NCBI RefSeq assembly: GCF_047948215.1
Contig: NC_134456.1
Coordinates: 196,304,034-196,368,033, forward strand
DNA: 64,000 bases
Direction: 5' to 3'
Source: Lycorma delicatula
Taxonomy: Eukaryota; Arthropoda; Insecta; Hemiptera; Fulgoridae
Shown here: positions 58,966 to 64,000 of the stretch, in pieces
How positions within the stretch are numbered: position 1 is the stretch's first letter
Layout of the letters: the number at the start of each line of letters is the position of its first letter
Position numbers and translations under genes: made by a program
Notes under the pieces: generated by a model
Database searches by the model: none
Told to the model about the DNA's origin: nothing
Seen by the model: only the letters and a program-made list of their open reading frames with translations

Positions 58966-61900
58966 GTTTAATAAATGTGTATATGTACATTATGTATATT
59001 TACATACGTGCTTCTACATAATGAATGTAACAGATTTATTTTTTTATGTAATTTAATTTAATAGTAAACTTAGACAATTCTATTTATCATTTTCATGTAA
59101 TTATTTACAATAACTCCAGTAAAAAATAGAATTTGCATTTAATACATACCAAACAAAATGCATTTCCATGCCATTTAACTCAATCCTTAATTACATAATT
59201 TTAGTGAAAATGTTTTTTTACTTGTCACAATGGATTCCGGTTTACAAGTGGTGTTATTCTTCAGATTGATTAAAGATTAGCTATTATGGTTAAGAAAAGT
59301 AAAAAGCTGGTGATGAATTTAGATGAAAATGTGCCATAAAAAAAGTGTAAGTTTACACTTTTATGCCAAAAATAGACAAAACAAGTTGAAGAACGTAAAA
59401 TTGCATAAGTATCAAAAATGAATGAATGAATATAACAGTTGTCATGTGTGTTCAGAAATAAGGAAACTAGTTCCCTACTGTTCATTTTACCCTTAATTGC
59501 ATGGGAGTTATTAAATCTTCAATATAAAATTATTTACATTATTTCTAAACATAAATTTAATGATATTTATAATTATTAGATTTATAATATATTTCATATC
59601 TCTAAATATAAAATTCCTTTTCTTTTATTTTTCACCAATTTAAATCCTAAGAGCAGTACAGTTGAAATTTTAAGATCTTCCGTACGCAACTACTCAAATA
59701 AAGGAATTACGTCAAAAAATAAATAAATAAAAAAAAATCTATGATGCTATTATGAAAACACATCCTTAATTCAAGATGCTGTCAAATACACTGCGTTATC
59801 ACTCAACAAAGTATAATAAAATGAAAAACCTTCCTCGGTTTCAGCATTGTACAACCAAAACCACTAGACAATAATGAGCATAAGGACTTCTGTTTTTATG
59901 AAGAACTCCAAAGGTTGTTTATCTGGTATCACTGCTGAATATTTTCCCATTCAGCATATTTGATACAAAACCTTTTACTAATTATATAAAGCACTTTATA
60001 CAAATCTAGATGAAGTTTACTATGAAAAAGCTAAAACTTTAAATAGTAATGTGAATATTAATCACAATTTTAACAACTATTGTTATGTTTCATCTGAAGA
60101 GATAGAGAAATAGCTGCAAAAAAGTTCTTACCATTTAAGCAAACTTATATAACTTATATCTTTCTGATGAAATTATAATTATAATATTAATTATTATTAA
60201 AAATTATATCAAGCCTTTAATATATCATACAACTAAATTAATTCAATATCTTACGATCATACTACCAAATAATCCTAACGCTAAGTTACTTGTTATTCTC
60301 ATGTTGAATGCCAGTGATAACACAGTAACGACTTAACATTACCCTTAACATGAGATATATTGATGTAACATCAAATAGTGAATATAATTTTAAATTCATA
60401 GCTTCACAGTTTATTTTCTAATCATCTGGCGTTCACCGCTACGGCGGCATCAACATTTTCTAATTTCTGTCTTTTCTTGCTACCTTTTGATCTGTACAAC
60501 TAATTAGATGATCTACCATTTCCTGGTCAGCCTCAAATTTTACTTTAAGACTTTTGCAGTGCACTGTTTATCGACTTTATTTTAACAGATTTTCTTCCTT
60601 CTTTTAATTTTTTGACTTTAGGTTTGTAACCAGTGTAACTTTAATGCTAAGCATTCCCTTTAATGCTAAGGAGTCCGATAGGACTCCTATCTGAGTAACT
60701 CTAAAGGTCAAAACTTTCATTCCTGCCTTACTACTGGATTATTCTTGAACTACTTTTCAACAACACCCACTAAACACCTAATATACTTCATTCTTTCATT
60801 ATGCCAAGGTTAGTGTTTTAGTGATACAGAATTCATAGATGAATATTCCATTTTGTTCTGTCTTTTTCTCTCTCACATGTAATCCAATCAACTGAGAGTT
60901 TTTATGAAACTACATTACTGAAAAACTGAATTTCCATATTCTGTTAGTAATGTCAAGAACTATTCATTACAACAATACAATAAGCAGCCTTTTAGAATAC
61001 CCAACACTTTACACCTAGATTGATGTCTTGTTATCCTAATAGTTACTTATGCATCCTAATTAGGAAAACAGACGGGCAAAAAAAAAAATAGGCAGCTATC
61101 CTGATTTCCTATCAATCAGAATTATATAATAGATTAAGTTGTGAGTTAAAAATCTGATTAGATAATTCAAACAACATGCGCACATTAGATGCTAGGTGGT
61201 ACAGAAAAAGAAGGTTGCCTATAAGACTGTAATATGTTTTCTGTGTAATGTTTTATTAGTTTTAATAAAATTCATTAATGTAAAACCAAACCCCTTGTTA
61301 CATAAAAAAAAATTTTAAAGATTTATCTTTATTTAGATCAATTATACTTTGTGTTTTAAGAAAAGTAATTTTTTTCTTTGTACATAAGTAAGTAGAAAAG
61401 AATTTCTAAATATGTCAAAGGAGAAATGAAAGTTTTCTTTATTTGTGTTATTTGATGAATTCACTCAATCCAGAATTTCAAAACTATTCTTGGAAACATT
61501 TGTGGAAATATAATACTTAAGTTTAAAATTTAATTTTTTGCAAAAGAAAAACAAATGATTTGATCATAATTGTAAAGAACTTTGATTTGTTAATAAATTT
61601 TACTTGTTAACAATTATGCAGGTTCAGCAGTTTCAATAAATGAATCAACACAATCGATGATTTGAAGTAGGACACAATCTGTTCCAGAAAATCTCATAAT
61701 ATATTTAAGAATAAAAAACATGTCATGATAGGCTTACTAAAATGAGTGATGTGTGAAATGGTTTCCTGTTGCTATCTACAATGGTATAATGTTGCACATC
61801 TCCATGACGTTACTTAAAAAAATGCAGGTAATATTCAAGTCTTAAAGTGTGGGTTTTCTGGTAACTTGATTCACTCTGGTAACTACTTTACAGGAACTGG

Positions 61901-62391
61901 CTGTACAGTAAACAGTCTTATTGGCAAGAAAATTGGATTTGGTGCCCTTGTACTTAAAATGTTTAAGTGCATCTTGAATCTTAATCATGATCACATAAAA
62001 ACAGAGAGATTAATATGAATTTGTACAAGCTAGATTAGAACATTTACAATTATTATCATTAAAATACTTATTCTATAAATAAAACAAAGATTGGTCAGTT
62101 GTGTGAATTTTATTATAGAAGATGAAGATATGAATTCGGTTTACATAAGCCAAGATGAATCCACTCCTAACCAGTCCTGATGGGTACACATTTTCACTAA
62201 TAACAGAGAAAACTGAGATTTGTACAAAAATGACTGTCATTGATGCCTGATGGATGACTTTACCCTCATGCATACCTGAAAAGTATGATATGTATATGTG
62301 TTTTATACTCATAGCAACAATTCATGAAATGGCAAACTATAATCATTTACAGTATGTTGAAGCTAATAATAACTGTTTTGTGTGTTTTCAG
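58966..62391. other. Receptor intron, last part
   Basis: AT-rich, no gene or repeat supported. A small hairpin AGGAGTCC/GGACTCCT lies at 60669-60688. Open frames at 59270-59485 and 62073-62312 are not supported. Confidence 0.5.
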
Positions 62392-62542
62392 TGCCATTAA
62401 TCCAATCCTGTACAGTGCCATGTCATCAAAGTTTAGAAGGGGTTTTCAGAAATTATTAATTTGCCGTAAAACATCTAGAACTCAATCAATATCATCTGGT
62501 CGCACCACTAAAGGACAGTCTAATATAACTGAACTAATTTAA
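62392..62542 (+). CDS. TRH/EFLamide-receptor-like GPCR, last coding exon (TM7 and tail)
   Basis: After an acceptor TGTGTTTTCAG (62381-62391) the exon supplies the third base of Ser. It then encodes AINPILYSAMSSKFRRGFQK, carrying the NPxxY switch motif (NPILY) and the helix-8 pattern KFRRGFQKLLICRK with a possible palmitoylation Cys. The short tail is rich in Ser/Thr (SRTQSISSGRTTKGQS) and ends NITELI with TAA at 62540-62542. The tail is shorter than in vertebrate TRH receptors. It joins 47803-47963 in frame across a 14,428-base intron (47964-62391), phase 2. The intron holds a fold-back element, SINEs and a decayed multicopy-family gene. An upstream in-frame ATG at 62324 is intronic and not a start. 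Confidence 0.88.
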
Positions 62543-62633
62543 AATAATTAAAATTTAACATGCGTTTTTATCTTATATTTGAGATAAAATTATATTTTGT
62601 GAATATATATTAATTATTATAAAATATTAATTA

Positions 62634-62741
62634 AATAAAAAGATTCAGGTGAATTCATTGTAAGTATTGTACTAATTTAATTAGGATTGTTCATTGGCTA
62701 TTTAAAAGTGAAATTCATTAATATAAGCTGTCAGAAATAAA
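62634..62741 (+). terminator. Candidate polyadenylation signals of the receptor gene
   Basis: AATAAA at 62634-62639 and again at 62736-62741 lie 92 and 194 bases after the stop codon. The second is followed by a T/G-containing stretch (GTTATTGTTT). In DNA this AT-rich the hexamer is expected by chance, so only position supports them. Confidence 0.5.
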
Positions 62742-62952
62742 AGTTATTGTTTAAATACCAGTGTTTTACTTTTACCAACATCCATGATAATATTCTGTAT
62801 AACTGCATGAAAGTATAAGGTTTTTTGTTTTGTATTTTTAATTTTAACTTTGACTATTGGTACATAAAACTTATTGCATGGTACATTGATTACATTTTTA
62901 ATATCAGTTATTCCAGTAGTGAAGTAAGAAAAAGGCAGTAAGTATAATCTAA

Positions 62953-63246
62953 CCCACCGGGTTGGTCTAGTGGTTAACGCGTCTTCCCAAATCAGCTGAT
63001 TTGGAAGTCGAGAGTTACAGCGTTCAAGTCCTAGTAAAGCCAGATATTTTTACACGGATTTGAATACTAGATCGTGGATACCGGTGTTCTTTGGTGTTGG
63101 GTTTCAATTAACCACACATCTCAGGAATGGTCGAACTGAGAATGTACAAGACTACACTTTATTTACACTCATACATATCATCCTCATTCATCCTCTGAAG
63201 AATTACCTAAACGGTAGTTACCGGAGGCTAAACAGGAAAAAGAAAG
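62953..63246 (+). repeat. SINE-A, full-length copy with target-site duplication
   Basis: A tRNA-derived head starts CCCACCGGGTTGGTCTAGTG, with A-box-like TTGGTCTAGTGGTTAACG (62962-62979) and B-box-like GTTCAAGTC (63022-63030). A body of about 220 bases and a tail GGAAAAAGAAAG follow. It is flanked by perfect 16-base direct repeats AGTAAGTATAATCTAA at 62937-62952 and 63247-63262, proving a retrotransposed insertion. Its partner LINE is not identifiable from this window. It sits about 400 bases after the receptor stop codon, past the putative polyadenylation signals. Confidence 0.95.
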
Positions 63247-63428
63247 AGTAAGTATAATCTAAATACTATATTATATATAATATCTAGTATTAATAAAATA
63301 ATATCTAATATTATATTGCATAATAGTGGTGTATTTTTTAGCTTACTGGTGAAAACATAAAACAGGTGGCAGTTCAAATAAAACATTTTTATAAAAAATA
63401 CATATTTACATATGTTACAGTCTGTGTG

Positions 63429-63432
63429 TGTA

Positions 63433-63482
<50 letters not shown>
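63429..63482. repeat. (TA)n microsatellite
   Basis: TA run of about 54 bases, interrupted once by TATGTA, immediately before the dispersed repeat copy 2. Confidence 0.93.
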
Positions 63483-63485
<3 letters not shown>

Positions 63486-64000
63486 GAACATCTCCTGACT
63501 GACTGATTCATAAACGCCCAGCAAAAACTACTGAAGATAAATCTATGAAAATTTATGTACATTTTTTTTCTTATATTATAAGCGCACGCTAAGAAACGAT
63601 TTTTGAATTTCTGAGTTTAAAGGGTTAAAATGAAGTAATAATGGAATTTACTATTTTTTTTTTTTTTTTTTAATTTCTCGGTAAAAAATGAACATATCAG
63701 CTTGATTTTCGGTGTGTGTAATTTTCATGTAAATATCTAAAAGCCAATTTCTAAATTTTCTGAAATTCGATCTTGAAGTGGTGAAGAAAGGTAAAAAAAA
63801 TTTAAACAATGATTGAAAATTTTCCCAATTTCCGATTGTAGTAAACAAGATACTTACTAGATTAAGGTTTGCAAACACTCTACAGATAAATATCTAAAAA
63901 CCATTTTCGTTTTTTTTAATTCGATTTTTTAGGGGGTGCAACGGTATACGGCGAGACGACTCAACCAACACAGCCATTGTTGCGACGCGATTGGCTACAC
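63483..64000. repeat. Dispersed repeat, Helitron-like (copy 2, runs off the window)
   Basis: It starts after the (TA)n run with ACTGACTGATTCATAAACGC and CAGCAAAAACTACTGAAG. It shares GTTTAAAGGGTTAAAATGAAG and 'CAGCTTGATTTTCGGTGTGTGTAAT' with 23285-24000, in the same order. The last 70 bases (GGTGCAACGGTATACGGCG, CAACCAACACAGCC) are GC-richer and may be the next element or the repeat's end. The minus-strand open frame at 63651-63878 is not supported. Confidence 0.5.

Noticed and set aside
60669..60688. AGGAGTCC hairpin as a terminator
   Set aside because: Eukaryotic context and no transcription unit ending there; only a short chance-length hairpin.
62324..62391. ATG at 62324 as start of a 72-residue gene
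   Set aside because: The first 22 codons are intron read-through; the conserved GPCR sequence begins exactly at the splice acceptor.

Overview
This 64-kb window is AT-rich, gene-poor eukaryotic DNA, almost certainly from an insect. The evidence is: R1-clade non-LTR retrotransposons, tRNA-derived SINEs, a ZBED-type hAT transposon, long (TA)n arrays, and a spliced neuropeptide receptor gene with a 14.4-kb intron. A hemipteran, for example a planthopper or lanternfly, is my guess from the repeat style; the sequence does not prove it.

Only one host gene is convincing. It is the 3' end of a thyrotropin-releasing-hormone-receptor-like (EFLamide-receptor-type) GPCR on the + strand. One exon (47803-47963) encodes TM6 to early TM7. 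The last exon (62392-62542) encodes the rest of TM7 and the cytoplasmic tail. They join in frame across a phase-2 intron with GT/AG ends. I could not find the 5' exons (TM1-TM5); they may lie upstream of the window or be too short to recognise by eye.

Layout. 0.4-3.3 kb: R1-clade element (-) with three zinc knuckles, an endonuclease piece, an RT fragment and a C-terminal domain, but the RT catalytic core is deleted. 6.76-6.90 kb: a SINE cut off where the A-rich tail of a second R1-clade element begins. That element (-, 6.9-11.27 kb) is nearly full length but 5'-truncated, and carries frameshifts. 14.1-14.65 kb: mariner-like scraps. 16.9-17.2 and 37.3-37.55 kb: GC-rich retroelement 3' ends. 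23.3-24.0 and 63.5-64.0 kb: two copies of a Helitron-like dispersed repeat. 31.4-33.2 and 54.1-55.9 kb: two decayed copies of an uncharacterised multicopy arthropod protein family. 33.4-34.85 and 38.07-39.76 kb: two hAT/ZBED copies in inverted orientation. 45.65-46.02 kb: a non-LTR 3' end abutting a 7-bp tandem array. 50.35-50.62 kb: a 277-bp fold-back element inside the receptor intron. Two SINE families are scattered throughout.

The most interesting general signal is the number of short perfect inverted repeats with tiny loops (12-15 bp arms, 2-10 nt loops), both in transposon coding sequence and in unique AT-rich DNA. Several sit on or beside frameshifts in the R1 element. This suggests a local template-switching (quasipalindrome) mutation process rather than a functional system. 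I found no CRISPR array, rRNA, intact tRNA gene or bacterial-style operon, and no transposon ORF that looks intact enough to be active.
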